From Duganella sp. CF517 (GTDB lineage: Bacteria > Pseudomonadota > Gammaproteobacteria > Burkholderiales > Burkholderiaceae_D): a DNA stretch of 64,000 nt. Shown piece by piece: positions 17,203-25,852 of the stretch. The DNA is taken from positions 434,001-498,000 of the forward strand of contig NZ_FODC01000001.1 in the NCBI RefSeq assembly GCF_900110275.1. The letters are read 5' to 3'. Each line of letters begins with the position of its first letter. Within the stretch, counting starts at the first letter, position 1. A program made the translations under genes and the position numbers. The notes beneath the pieces are model-generated. The model was not told where the DNA came from, searched no databases, and saw only the letters and a program-made list of their open reading frames with translations.

Positions 17203-17712
17203 ATGAAGAACATGAAAATGATTGTCGCGTTCGCCCTGGTGGCGGTGGTCGGCGCCGCCGTCGCCGGCGGCGCGGTGTGGTACATGTCCAAGGGCGACGA
17301 GGCCGCGGCCGAGGAACACGACGCCAAGGGTGGCAAGGACGGCAAGGAAGCGAAGGCCAAGAAGGCCAAGAAGGAAGAGAAAAAGGATGAAACGCCGCCG
17401 AAATACCTGACCGTCGACAAGGTCATCATCATGCTCAAGCGGGTGCCCACCGACACCTCGGCCCACTACATGTCGGCCGACCTGGTGATCACCACCAACG
17501 CCAAGCTGGAGAAGGAAGCCAAGGAGCACTTGCCGATGCTGCGCAGCGTTGCCGTGCGCACCCTGTCGAACCTGCCGATGGCCACCGCGCAGGTGATGAC
17601 GATCGACCAGTTCGCCAATGAATTGAACAAGGCCTTCGACGAGACGTACGAGCAGGAAGGCCGGGAAAAACCATTTTCCGAGGTCATGATCGGCAAACTC
17701 ATCATCGAGTAG
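17203..17712 (+). CDS. fliL: Flagellar basal-body protein FliL (LafF)
   Basis: A 169-residue single-pass inner-membrane protein that surrounds the stator. The transmembrane helix is at about residues 5-28, followed by a Lys/Glu-rich linker (about 40-65, many KA/KE repeats). The periplasmic stomatin-like domain contains YLTVDKVIIMLKR and ends PFSEVMIGKLIIE, as FliL proteins do. AGGAG (about 17187) serves as its ribosome-binding site. It lies 7 bp after fliK and 31 bp before fliA. Confidence 0.93.
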   Translation: MKNMKMIVAFALVAVVGAAVAGGAVWYMSKGDEAAAEEHDAKGGKDGKEAKAKKAKKEEKKDETPPKYLTVDKVIIMLKRVPTDTSAHYMSADLVITTNAKLEKEAKEHLPMLRSVAVRTLSNLPMATAQVMTIDQFANELNKAFDETYEQEGREKPFSEVMIGKLIIE

Positions 17713-17743
17713 CCGCAGCGGCATGAACACGAGTGGAGCGGGC

Positions 17744-18478
17744 ATGGCCTACACAGAGCAGTATGCGGAAACTTACGCCGAGGGCTACAGTGAAGACGGC
17801 AAGGCGCCGGTCATGCACAGTGCGGCCGACGAGCAAAAGTATCTGCTCGCCTATGCGCCGTTGGTCAAGCGCATCGTGCGCCAGCTCAATTCGCAGGTCG
17901 CCGGCGCCATCGACCGCGACGACATGGAGCAGATCGGCCTGATGGGCTTGCTGGAGGCGCTGCGCCGTTATGGCGAGCCCGACGGCGGGTTCGGCAGCTA
18001 CGCCAGCCTGCGCATCCGCGGCGCCATCCTCGACGAACTACGGCGCCAGGACTGGCGCCCGCGCGCGGTGCGCCAGCAAAGCCACAAGCTGCGCGACGCG
18101 GTGCGCGCGCTGACCCGCAAGCTCGGCCGCGAGCCCAGCGAGCAAGAGATCACCACCGGCCTGGGCTTGACGGCCGAGGCCTACCAGGCCTACCAGCTCG
18201 ACGAGAACGCCGAGCTGATCGCCAGTTTCGACGAGATCCTGCAGGACAGCGTCAGCAACGAGAGCGCGCCCAGCCCGGAGGACCAGCTGATGGTGCGCCG
18301 CAGCCTGGAACAGGCGCTGCGCGGGCTCGACGAGCGCGAGCAGCGGGTGGTGCAAATGTATTACGAATTTGAGCTCAGCTACAAGGAAATCGCCGCCGTG
18401 CTGGACCTGACCGACGCCCGCGTCTGTCAGCTCAACAAGGCGGCGCTGGGCAAAATGAAAGCCGTGCTGCAGGCCTGA
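17744..18478 (+). CDS. fliA: Flagellar sigma-28 factor FliA (LafS)
   Basis: A 244-residue alternative sigma factor for late flagellar genes. I prefer ATG 17744, which has GGAG at a good distance; ATG 17723 would add seven residues. Region 2 is clear (YAPLVKRIVRQLNSQV; DDMEQIGLMGLLEALRRYG; FGSYASLRIRGAILDELRRQDW). Region 4 holds the helix-turn-helix (ERVVQ-like EQRVVQMYYEFELSYKEIAAVLDLTDARVCQL). Being inside the cluster and matched by flgM at 20532, it gives this flagellum its own sigma/anti-sigma circuit, as LafS does in lateral systems. Confidence 0.95.
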   Translation: MAYTEQYAETYAEGYSEDGKAPVMHSAADEQKYLLAYAPLVKRIVRQLNSQVAGAIDRDDMEQIGLMGLLEALRRYGEPDGGFGSYASLRIRGAILDELRRQDWRPRAVRQQSHKLRDAVRALTRKLGREPSEQEITTGLGLTAEAYQAYQLDENAELIASFDEILQDSVSNESAPSPEDQLMVRRSLEQALRGLDEREQRVVQMYYEFELSYKEIAAVLDLTDARVCQLNKAALGKMKAVLQA

Positions 18479-18531
18479 ATCGTTCGGGACTGCACCAGGA
18501 ATTAGTAAATGACGCGGAAAGGCGAATCATC

Positions 18532-19446
18532 ATGCAGCAAATAGTCGGCATCCTCATCGTTTTAGGCAGCGTCTTCGGCGGCTTCTTCATGATGGGCGGC
18601 TCGTTCCATCAAATCTGGCAGCCGATCGAATTGATCGTCATCGCCGGCTCGGGCCTGGGCGCGCTGGTCATCGGCAACCCGACCCACGTGCTCAAGGAAA
18701 TGATGACCCAGATCAAAAAGATCGTCACCAAGAAAAAGTACGACTCCGAATTCCAACGCCAGCTGCTGCTGCTGATGTACGAGCTGCTGCAACTGGCCGC
18801 CGGCGGCCTCAAGGCGCTCGACGCCCACGTCGAGGCGCCCAAGGACAGCCCGCTGTTCCAGCGCTATCCGCGCGTGCTGGAAGAGCCCAAGCTGCTGGCC
18901 TTCATCGTCGACAACTTCCGCCTGATGGCCATGGGCAAGATCAACGCGCACGAACTGGAAGGCGTGCTGGAACAGGAACTGGAAGCGATCCACACCGAGC
19001 TCGAGCAGCCGGCCAAGTCGCTCGGCAAGATCGGCGAGGCGATGCCGGGCTTCGGCATTCTGGCGGCCGTGCTGGGCATCGTGATCACCATGAGCACCGT
19101 GAGCGAAGGCGCGACGTCGGGCGAGATCGCCGAGCACGTCGGCGCGGCCATGGTCGGTACCTTCATCGGTATTTTCCTCTGCTACGGCTTGATCGACCCG
19201 CTGTGCAACATGATGAAGCAGCTGGTCAATTCGGAAGGCTCGAACAAGGAAACCGTCAAGGTGGTGCTGGTCACGCACGTGGCCGGCAAGCCGCCGCTGC
19301 TGGCGATCGACGCCGGGCGCCGCCTGGTGGCGCTGAACATCAAACCGAGCTTCGCCCAGCTGGAACGCTGGATCAACGACCTCGAGGGCCGCGACAGCGA
19401 GCCAGCCGACAACGCCAGGGGAGGTCGTGGTGCTAAAGCCGCATGA
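18532..19446 (+). CDS. motA: Flagellar stator protein MotA (LafT)
   Basis: A 304-residue inner-membrane protein with four transmembrane helices (about residues 4-24, 30-50, 170-190, 202-222) and a large cytoplasmic loop. Family signatures include LIVIAGSGLGALVIGNP and the EAMPGFGILAAVLGIVITM helix with its conserved Pro-Gly. MotA and MotB form the ion channel driving rotation. The C-terminal about 20 residues are a charged extension. It overlaps motB by 20 bp. Sequence alone does not tell me whether H+ or Na+ is used. Confidence 0.95.
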   Translation: MQQIVGILIVLGSVFGGFFMMGGSFHQIWQPIELIVIAGSGLGALVIGNPTHVLKEMMTQIKKIVTKKKYDSEFQRQLLLLMYELLQLAAGGLKALDAHVEAPKDSPLFQRYPRVLEEPKLLAFIVDNFRLMAMGKINAHELEGVLEQELEAIHTELEQPAKSLGKIGEAMPGFGILAAVLGIVITMSTVSEGATSGEIAEHVGAAMVGTFIGIFLCYGLIDPLCNMMKQLVNSEGSNKETVKVVLVTHVAGKPPLLAIDAGRRLVALNIKPSFAQLERWINDLEGRDSEPADNARGGRGAKAA

Positions 19447-20479
19447 CAAGGGGCATGACCAGACCATCGTCAAGCGCGGTGGCGGCAAGCACAAGCACGA
19501 CGACCACGGCGGCGCCTGGAAGGTGGCGTTCGCCGACTTCTGCCTGGCGCTGATGTGTCTGTTCCTGGTGCTGTGGCTGATGGCCGCGCGCAACACCGAA
19601 TCGCTGGAACAAATCCTCACCGAGGCCAACGGCGCCAAGACCGACCAGGGCAAGGGTGTCATGCCGCAGCAGGTCGGCGGCCCGCGCGGCAGCCTGATCG
19701 ACCGCTACCCGATGCCGCACTTCGGCACCAGCGACGCGCCCGGCGAGAAGACCAACGCCCAGGGCGAGCCCGACCCGGTGCCGCCGCTCAAGCAGGACAA
19801 GGTCAAGTACGAGTCGCAAGCCGACCTGGCCGCGCTGTCGAAGGCGCTGACCAAAATGAGCGCCGAGTTCGGCCTGACGTCGAACCTGGAAGCCATCATC
19901 ACGCCGTACGGCCTGCGCGTGATGCTGCACGACACCGACCGCCAGGGCATGTTCGTGCGCGGCAGCGCCGTGCCGACCGACAAGTTCAGCGCGCTGCTAC
20001 GCAAGATGGGCCCGCTGTTCAAGAAGATGGAAAACCAGATGCTGATCGTCGGCCACACCGATTCGCTGCAGTACGCCGACACCAGCTACGCCGCCTTCTC
20101 GAACTGGACGCTGTCGTCGAACCGCGCCATGTCGGCCCGCGCCCAGCTGCTGGCCGGCACCATGAATCCGGAATCGGTGCTGCAGGTGGTCGGCATGGCC
20201 GACCGCGCGCCGCTCGACACGAAGCGCGTCGACGCCGGCGTCAACCGCCGCATCGAGCTGCTGATCCTGACCACGACGCAAGCGAAGATCATCGCCGCCA
20301 TGTTCGGCATGCCGGACAACTCGGTGCCGCTGACCGACGAGATCCACACCGCCCTGCCCGACCGCGGCCTGCTGGAAAAGCTGCGCGACTCGCTCGGCGG
20401 CGGTGGCGCCCAGCGCCAGCCCGCGCCCGAGCCGCGCCGCGGCGGCAACAACAGCGGCAACAACAGCGGCAACAATTAA
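19427..20479 (+). CDS. motB: Flagellar stator protein MotB (LafU)
   Basis: A 350-residue stator subunit starting at GTG 19427, preceded by GGGGAGG. The N-terminal basic segment leads into one transmembrane helix with the catalytic Asp in the MotB context (VAFADFCLALMCLFLVLWLM). The C-terminal OmpA-like peptidoglycan-binding domain (about residues 190-290) contains MLIVGHTDSLQYA and RVDAGVNRRIELLIL. The tail (about 315-350) is low-complexity and ends in GNNS repeats. The gene overlaps motA by 20 bp. Confidence 0.95.
   Translation: MVLKPHDKGHDQTIVKRGGGKHKHDDHGGAWKVAFADFCLALMCLFLVLWLMAARNTESLEQILTEANGAKTDQGKGVMPQQVGGPRGSLIDRYPMPHFGTSDAPGEKTNAQGEPDPVPPLKQDKVKYESQADLAALSKALTKMSAEFGLTSNLEAIITPYGLRVMLHDTDRQGMFVRGSAVPTDKFSALLRKMGPLFKKMENQMLIVGHTDSLQYADTSYAAFSNWTLSSNRAMSARAQLLAGTMNPESVLQVVGMADRAPLDTKRVDAGVNRRIELLILTTTQAKIIAAMFGMPDNSVPLTDEIHTALPDRGLLEKLRDSLGGGGAQRQPAPEPRRGGNNSGNNSGNN
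20444..20475 (+). repeat. 12-bp tandem repeat at the 3' end of motB
   Basis: Two exact copies of GGCAACAACAGC (20444-20455, 20456-20467) and a partial third (20468-20475) encode Gly-Asn-Asn-Ser units at the extreme C-terminus of MotB. Because the unit length is a multiple of three, copy-number changes would keep the frame. Confidence 0.8.
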
Positions 20480-20531
20480 GCGGCAACCTTTAAGATATCG
20501 TATGGAAACCAAGCCAAGCAGAGGCACACGT

Positions 20532-20807
20532 ATGAGAATCACGACCTCCACCCCCGACGGCATGACCGTCCAACGCGTGGCCGACGCCGCGCCGGTCGAC
20601 GCCGGCGAGGCCGCCGCGCCCGCCCCGGCCGCCGCGCCGCTGCAGTCGGCCGTCATGCAGCCGGCGCTGCGGGCGATGCGCGAGATGCCCGACATCGACC
20701 AGGAAAAGGTCGACATGCTGCGCGACGCGCTGGCCAAGGGCGAACTGCCGTTCGATCCCGCCAAGCTCGCCGGCCTGATCCAGCGCTTCCACGGGAGCGA
20801 GAAGTGA
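20532..20807 (+). CDS. flgM: Anti-sigma-28 factor FlgM (LfgM)
   Basis: A 91-residue protein. I place the start at ATG 20532 (MRITTSTPDG), preceded by an AGAGG at good distance; ATG 20502 is possible. The N-terminus is Ala-rich and likely disordered. The C-terminus has the FlgM sigma-binding pattern (DIDQEKVDMLRDALAKGEL, then PFDPAKLAGLIQRF). FlgM holds FliA inactive until it is secreted through the finished hook. It overlaps flgN by 4 bp. Confidence 0.88.
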   Translation: MRITTSTPDGMTVQRVADAAPVDAGEAAAPAPAAAPLQSAVMQPALRAMREMPDIDQEKVDMLRDALAKGELPFDPAKLAGLIQRFHGSEK

Positions 20808-21277
20808 ACCATGCGGTCAACGGCGCGCCGGACGACGGCGCCCGCCAGATCGCGGCCATGACGCGTCAGGACGCCATGCGCGTGCTGCTGGCCGGCATCG
20901 CCGACGATTTGCGCGCCTACCCGGCGCTGCAGGAGCTGCTGGAGCAGCAATTCCAGGCCGCGGTGCGCCACCAGGCCGCGCCGCTGGGCCAGGCGGCCGA
21001 GGCCATCGCGGCCCTGGTCGACACCTTGCAGGCGCGCCGCGCGCAGCGCGTTGCGCTCGCGCAACGTTTACTTGGTCCAACTGCCAACATGGCCCAGGCA
21101 TTTGCCTTGCTGAAAAATGCTGCACGGGAGAAAATAGAGTCCGACTGGAAGACGCTGGAAACCATGGTGGTTGAATGCAAGCGTCTCGGCAAGCGCAATA
21201 GCGACTTGCTGTTAGAACAGCACACCATCATGCAGCGCGTGCTGCATGGCGAGGACCAACTCTATGCGCCAGCTTAA
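20804..21277 (+). CDS. flgN: FlgN-type flagellar chaperone (LfgN)
   Basis: A 157-residue, helical, cytoplasmic protein overlapping flgM (ATGA-type) and followed by the glucosaminidase gene (14-bp overlap). The long C-terminal helices (KNAAREKIESDWKTLETMV; LGKRNSDLLLEQHTIMQRV) resemble FlgN, the chaperone for the hook-filament junction proteins FlgK and FlgL. FlgN sequences are poorly conserved, so the flgM-flgN pairing carries much of the weight. Confidence 0.82.
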   Translation: MNHAVNGAPDDGARQIAAMTRQDAMRVLLAGIADDLRAYPALQELLEQQFQAAVRHQAAPLGQAAEAIAALVDTLQARRAQRVALAQRLLGPTANMAQAFALLKNAAREKIESDWKTLETMVVECKRLGKRNSDLLLEQHTIMQRVLHGEDQLYAPA

Positions 21278-22079
21278 CTTTATGCCCGCGACGGCGCCGA
21301 CCGCCGCCACCGTATCGAACATGACCGCCAGCCGCCCCGTCGCGGCCGTTGGCGCCTTCTCGTCGTCCTCCTCTTCCTCGTCGTCCGGCAACTTCGCCTC
21401 GACCTTCCGCCAGGTGCAGCAGGATGTCGCCACCTTCATCAGCCACGGCGGTGGCGGCTTCGGCGATCCGGCGCCCTCGCCGTCCGCGTCCCAGGCGCTG
21501 AGCCTGCAGGCGATGGCGTTGCAGCGCTCGAGCGGCGCCATCGACGGCGAATATACGGGAGTCAACGCCGGGACCGGCGCGGGCGGCATCGACAGCGATC
21601 TCCAGAAACAATTTCTGGCCTCTATCAAACCGTGGGCCGAAGAGACCGGCAACAGGCTGGGCGTCTCGCCGGACGTGGTGGCCGCCCACGCCGCGCTCGA
21701 ATCGGGCTGGGGCCTGCAACCGCTGCGCAAGGGCGGCGCCGACACCAACAACCTGTTCGGCATCAAGGCGGGCGGCAACTGGAAAGGCGCGGTGGCGGCC
21801 GCCACCACCACCGAATACGAGCAAGGCGCGATGTTGAAAAAGACCGAGCGCTTCCGCAGCTATCCGGACGCGGCCAGCGCCTTCCGCGATTACGCCGATA
21901 TGCTGTCGAGCAATCCGCGCTACCAGGCCGCGCTCAACACCGGCAACGACGCGCGCGCCTTCGCCACCGGCCTGGCGCGCGGCGGCTACGCCACCGACCC
22001 CGCCTACGCCGACAAGCTCAGCAAGCTGGCGGCGCAAGTCCAGCGCGGCGCCGGCGCGACGATCGATTCCAAGCCTTAA
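21264..22079 (+). CDS. FlgJ-type flagellar glucosaminidase, stand-alone
   Basis: A 271-residue protein that I start at ATG 21264 (GAGGA 8 bp upstream); 21246 would add six residues. A low-complexity N-terminal part includes a nine-serine run at about residue 33. The second half (about residues 115-265) is a glucosaminidase domain of the FlgJ C-terminal type: LGVSPDVVAAHAALESGWG with the catalytic Glu, then NNLFGIKAGGNWKG and SAFRDYADMLSSNPRY. It would cut peptidoglycan for rod passage. The rod-cap half of FlgJ is encoded separately at 29249. No signal peptide is evident, so export through the flagellar apparatus is likely. Confidence 0.85.
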   Translation: MRQLNFMPATAPTAATVSNMTASRPVAAVGAFSSSSSSSSSGNFASTFRQVQQDVATFISHGGGGFGDPAPSPSASQALSLQAMALQRSSGAIDGEYTGVNAGTGAGGIDSDLQKQFLASIKPWAEETGNRLGVSPDVVAAHAALESGWGLQPLRKGGADTNNLFGIKAGGNWKGAVAAATTTEYEQGAMLKKTERFRSYPDAASAFRDYADMLSSNPRYQAALNTGNDARAFATGLARGGYATDPAYADKLSKLAAQVQRGAGATIDSKP

Positions 22080-22102
22080 GTCGCATGCGGATCCGGATCA
22101 CG

Positions 22103-22129
22103 ACAAGCCAACCCCTCGGGTTGGCTTGT
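22103..22129. terminator. Strong terminator hairpin between convergent flagellar blocks
   Basis: A perfect 12-bp stem (22103-22114 pairing with 22118-22129) with a 3-base CTC loop lies 23 bp after the glucosaminidase stop and 42 bp beyond the end of convergent flgA. The right arm is followed by a modest T-containing stretch, and the left arm starts near A residues. It probably acts in both directions. Confidence 0.75.
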
Positions 22130-22171
22130 TCGCTTTGCGGGCGCCGCGCGGCGCCCCGGGCGGGCAACGCG

Positions 22172-22921
22172 CTACGGCTTGATCGACACCGGCATGTCGG
22201 CCGGTTGCACGGTGCCGGCGCCGGTCACCTTGGCGCGGATGATGGTGCCGCTGGCGTTGCGCACGCGCACCAGCGAGCCGCGCGCGCCGGCGTCGAGCGC
22301 CTCGCCGGCCATGCTGACCTCGACCTGTTCGTTGCGCGCGACGATGCGCACCGCCTCCCCGCGCTTGACCAGGGTCGGCGAGGCCAGCAGCGCCATGCGC
22401 AGCACTTCGCCGCCGCGCAGGGCCCGCTTGCCGCTCATGCCGACCACGTCCTGCGGATCGGAGACCGGGTCGGTGATATTCGAAATGTCGTGGCGCTCAA
22501 GCAACACATCTTCATCTGCAATAACTTTGCCCGCCGGCACGTCATTGGCCGCGACGGCGATCCGCGCCGAGATCTGCGCCCGCACCACGAACTCGTAGCG
22601 CCAGCCCGGCGCCCCCGGCCCGGCGCTGCAGGTCGCCGCGAACTTCATGCGTCCCGGCGCGCGCGTATCGACCGCCTCGACCGTGACACCCTGCCCGCAA
22701 GCGGCCAGCGGACGGCTGCCGCGCAACACATTCAACTCGAATTTGGGCTCTATCAAACCGCTACTGTCTGCCCAGCGCAACACATATTGGCGGGCCGCGG
22801 CCTCGACCAAAACGGGTACCTGTTCGGCGTTTGTGGGGCTGGAGGCGGCCCAAGTGTTAAAAATTGTTGTGCTAAGCAGCAACATTCCACCTAAACCAGT
22901 TACAATACTTTTGTTGAACAT
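22172..22921 (-). CDS. flgA: P-ring assembly chaperone FlgA (LfgA)
   Basis: A 249-residue periplasmic protein. The start is ATG 22921, with AGAGGT 9 bp upstream; a longer TTG start is unlikely. It has a signal peptide (about residues 1-26, ending NTWAAS). The C-terminal SAF/FlgA domain is recognised by VAANDVPAGKVIADEDVLLERHDI, GKRALRGGEVLRMALLASPTLVKRGEAV and ARGSLVRVRNASGTIIRAKV. FlgA assists assembly of FlgI into the P ring. It is divergent from flgB and convergent with the glucosaminidase gene. Confidence 0.93.
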   Translation of the reverse strand: MFNKSIVTGLGGMLLLSTTIFNTWAASSPTNAEQVPVLVEAAARQYVLRWADSSGLIEPKFELNVLRGSRPLAACGQGVTVEAVDTRAPGRMKFAATCSAGPGAPGWRYEFVVRAQISARIAVAANDVPAGKVIADEDVLLERHDISNITDPVSDPQDVVGMSGKRALRGGEVLRMALLASPTLVKRGEAVRIVARNEQVEVSMAGEALDAGARGSLVRVRNASGTIIRAKVTGAGTVQPADMPVSIKP

Positions 22922-23058
22922 GGGCAATACCTCTACTATGATGCGGAGAGCGATGGTAGTTAAACCGCAGTGCCGTCATTTTACATTGGCGGTAACGTTT
23001 TGCACTCATGCAACACCGTTTTTTAGCAACGCAGCTTGAATTGGGACAGGGGAAGACT

Positions 23059-23421
23059 ATGGGCATCAACTTCAAAGAAGCGGCAGGGGTCCACGCCGAC
23101 GCGCTGCAGCTGCGCGCCGAACGCACCCGCATCCTGGCCACCAACCTGGCCAACGAAAACACGCCGGGCTTCCAGGCGCGCGACATGGATTTCGCCGCCA
23201 CCTTGGCCAACACCCAGGCCGAGGCGGCCGGCGACATCGGCGGCGACGACGGCGCCGCGTCGATGTACCGCGTGCCCTACCACCCGACCCGCGACGGCAA
23301 CACCGTCGAGGTCGGCGTCGAGCAGGCCGCGTTCTCGCAGAACGCCTCCGACTTCCAGACCAGCCTGACGTTCGTGACGATGCGTCTGCGCGGTCTCGCC
23401 AAGGCCATCAGTGGCCAGTGA
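23059..23421 (+). CDS. flgB: Flagellar proximal rod protein FlgB (LfgB)
   Basis: A 120-residue rod protein. The frame is open from 23008, but I start at ATG 23059 (MGINFKEAAGVHADAL), which matches the family N-terminus and follows an AGGGGAAG ribosome-binding site. It shows TRILATNLANENTPGFQARDMDF, the flagellar rod/hook N-terminal motif, and a C-terminal helix (FQTSLTFVTMRLRGLAKAI). It is the first gene of the rod-hook operon; flgC follows after 65 bp. Confidence 0.95.
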   Translation: MGINFKEAAGVHADALQLRAERTRILATNLANENTPGFQARDMDFAATLANTQAEAAGDIGGDDGAASMYRVPYHPTRDGNTVEVGVEQAAFSQNASDFQTSLTFVTMRLRGLAKAISGQ

Positions 23422-23486
23422 GCGCGCCGCCGTCCACCCGGCCGCAACCGAGCGCAGCATCGCCCGCATCAACCACGGAGTAACCC

Positions 23487-23909
23487 ATGTCCTTTAAGAA
23501 TATTTCCGAGATCGCAGGTTCGGCCATGTCGGCCCAGAGCGTGCGCCTCAATACCATCGCCAGCAACCTGGCCAACGCCGATTCGGTCAACGGCAACGAG
23601 GCCGACACCTACCGCGCCCGCAAGCCGGTGTTCTCGGCCGTCATGAGCGACAGCTTCGACGGCGACCTGCAGGCCGGCGGCAAGGTGCAAGTGCTCGACG
23701 TGGTGCAGTCGTCCGAGCCGCTGCGCAAGGTCTACGAGCCGGGCCATCCGATGGCCAACGCCGAAGGCATGGTGTTCTACCCCAACGTCAACGAAGTGGC
23801 GGAGATGGCCGACATGATGTCGGCCTCGCGCGCCTTCGAAACCAATGTCGAAGTCCTGGGCCGCATCCGCGGCATGCAGCAATCCCTCCTCAAACTCGCT
23901 GAAGGTTAA
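23487..23909 (+). CDS. flgC: Flagellar proximal rod protein FlgC (LfgC)
   Basis: A 140-residue rod protein of usual size. The N-terminal motif VRLNTIASNLANADSVNG, the central KPVFSAVM segment and the C-terminal MADMMSASRAFETNVEVL are the FlgC pattern. A GGAG lies just before the ATG. The gene is 3 bp before flgD. Confidence 0.96.
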   Translation: MSFKNISEIAGSAMSAQSVRLNTIASNLANADSVNGNEADTYRARKPVFSAVMSDSFDGDLQAGGKVQVLDVVQSSEPLRKVYEPGHPMANAEGMVFYPNVNEVAEMADMMSASRAFETNVEVLGRIRGMQQSLLKLAEG

Positions 23910-23912
23910 GCC

Positions 23913-24584
23913 ATGGCAGTCAGTCTCCTCAACAACAGCAGCGCCAGCGCCGGCAACGCCGGCACCAGCGTGACCGGCAATGCCGCCAGCGCCTCGTCGG
24001 ACATGTTCACCAAGTTGCTGGTGGCGCAGATCCAGAACCAGGACCCGCTGTCGCCGACCGATCCGTCGCAATTCGTCCAGCAGCTGACCCAGCTGTCGCA
24101 GACCGAGGCGTTGCAGAACCTGTCGCAGCTCACCAGCGCCAATTCGAGCGTGCTGCAAAGCATGCAAGTGATTTCGCTGGGCGCGCAGGTCGGCTCGGAC
24201 GTCATGGCCGAAACCGGCACCGTCAAGATCGACGGCAAGACCGCCATCAGCGGCCAGACCACGCTGGCCGCCTCGAGCACCGCGACCACCGTGGTGCTGA
24301 CCGGCGACGACGGCACCAAGTATTCGGTCAAGCTGGGCACGCAGGCGGCCGGCACGGTGCCGTTCACGATCGACACGGCCGGCCTGAAGATCCCCGCCGG
24401 CACCTACAAGATGTCGGTCGAGACCAGCTCCAAGGAAACCCCGCCGGTCGACGTCCAGGGCCGCCTCAACAGCGTGCGCCTGTCGGCCGCCGGCGGCGTC
24501 GTGCTCAACGTCAGCAACATCGGCGAAATCGCGCCGACCTCGATCACCGCCTTCAACGGCAAATCCGCCTCTGCCATTCAATAA
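23913..24584 (+). CDS. flgD: Hook assembly scaffold FlgD (LfgD)
   Basis: A 223-residue cap protein needed for hook polymerisation and discarded afterwards. The N-terminus contains the FlgD signature DMFTKLLVAQIQNQDPLSPTD and QFVQQLTQLSQTEALQNL. The C-terminal part carries the FlgD/Fn3-like beta domain (about residues 105-215). It follows flgC by 3 bp and precedes flgE by 24 bp. Confidence 0.95.
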   Translation: MAVSLLNNSSASAGNAGTSVTGNAASASSDMFTKLLVAQIQNQDPLSPTDPSQFVQQLTQLSQTEALQNLSQLTSANSSVLQSMQVISLGAQVGSDVMAETGTVKIDGKTAISGQTTLAASSTATTVVLTGDDGTKYSVKLGTQAAGTVPFTIDTAGLKIPAGTYKMSVETSSKETPPVDVQGRLNSVRLSAAGGVVLNVSNIGEIAPTSITAFNGKSASAIQ

Positions 24585-24608
24585 TCTTTACTTAGGAAGG
24601 ACTCCATC

Positions 24609-25838
24609 ATGAGTTTCGATATCGCATTGTCTGGCATCCAGGCCATCAACGAATCGCTGAACAGCACCAGCCAGAACATCGCCAACGCCGGCACCTACGG
24701 CTACAAGTCGTCGCGCGCCAACTTCTCGTCGCTGGTCTCGGGCGACGTCCAGACCGGCGTCATGATCGGTTCGACCACGCAAAGCATCAGCAAACAGGGC
24801 GGCGTGCTCAACACCGGCCGCGCGCTCGACGCCTCGATCAACGGCCGCGGCTTCTTCGTCACCAAGGACCAGAACACCGGCCAGACCGAATACACCCGCG
24901 TCGGCATCTTCGACGCCTCCAAGGACGGCTACCTGGTCGACGCCACCGGCCGCAAGGTGCAGGGCTACCCGATCAAGCAAGGCAGCACCACGCTCGGCGC
25001 GCTGGGCGACGTGCCGATCCCGACCGGGTCGATCCCGGCCGTGGCGTCGAAAAACGTCGACTACGTCGGCAACATGTCGGCCGACTGGACCGCCCCGACC
25101 GGCACTTGGCCGGCGGCGCCCGGCGTCACCCCCGCCGCCCCCGCCGACCCGGCGACCTTCAACATGTCGAAGGCCTCCGTGCTCTACGACTCGCTGGGCG
25201 GCAAGCACACGCTGACCCAGTATTTCGCCCGCAACGCCAGCCCCAGCGGCGTTGATGTCCATTATGTGCTCGACGGTACGGAAGTCGGTAGCGGCGCATT
25301 GGCGTTCGACACCACCACCGGCCAGCTGACCACGCCGGCCACCGGCAAGATCGCGCTCAATCTGTCGACCCTCACCGCGCAGAACGGCGGCAAATACAAT
25401 TCGATCGACATCGACTACGCCGGCACCACCGGCTTCGCCGGCGAGGCCACCACCTCGGCCAACGCCGCCGACGGCTACGCGGCCGGCACCTTCACCGGCA
25501 TCGCGCTGGGCACCGACGGTTCCGTCATCGCCAGCTACAACAACGGCCAGAAGCAGGCCGTCGGCCGCCTGGCGATCGCCACCTTCCCCGACGAGGGCTC
25601 GCTGCAGGCCATCGACGGCACCAGCTGGATCGAGTCGGTCGATTCCGGCACGCCGCTGGTCAACGCGCCCGGCGTGGGCATGGGCGGCAACATCAACACC
25701 TCGTCGCTGGAGCAGTCCAACGTCGACATCACGTCCGAACTGGTCGGCTTGATGACGTCGCAGCGCAACTATCAAGCCAACTCGAAGGTCATCCAGACCG
25801 AGAGCACGATGCTGCAATCGCTGATGCAAGCGATCTAA
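24609..25838 (+). CDS. flgE: Flagellar hook protein FlgE (LfgE)
   Basis: A 409-residue hook subunit. The start motif SFDIALSGIQAINESLNST and SQNIANAGTYGYKSSRANF, the FlgE insert domains, and the C-terminal heptads (NVDITSELVGLMTSQRNYQ, ANSKVIQTESTMLQSLMQA) are diagnostic. Residues about 155-185 are a Pro/Ala-rich variable stretch. AAGGA precedes the ATG. The length is in the usual range. Confidence 0.96.
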   Translation: MSFDIALSGIQAINESLNSTSQNIANAGTYGYKSSRANFSSLVSGDVQTGVMIGSTTQSISKQGGVLNTGRALDASINGRGFFVTKDQNTGQTEYTRVGIFDASKDGYLVDATGRKVQGYPIKQGSTTLGALGDVPIPTGSIPAVASKNVDYVGNMSADWTAPTGTWPAAPGVTPAAPADPATFNMSKASVLYDSLGGKHTLTQYFARNASPSGVDVHYVLDGTEVGSGALAFDTTTGQLTTPATGKIALNLSTLTAQNGGKYNSIDIDYAGTTGFAGEATTSANAADGYAAGTFTGIALGTDGSVIASYNNGQKQAVGRLAIATFPDEGSLQAIDGTSWIESVDSGTPLVNAPGVGMGGNINTSSLEQSNVDITSELVGLMTSQRNYQANSKVIQTESTMLQSLMQAI

Positions 25839-25852
25839 GGAACGACTGAGCC

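Noticed and set aside
22986-23004. Sigma-54-like site TTGGC...TTTTGCA upstream of flgB
   Set aside because: The distance between GG and GC is 12 or 9 bases instead of 10, so it does not satisfy the -24/-12 rule.
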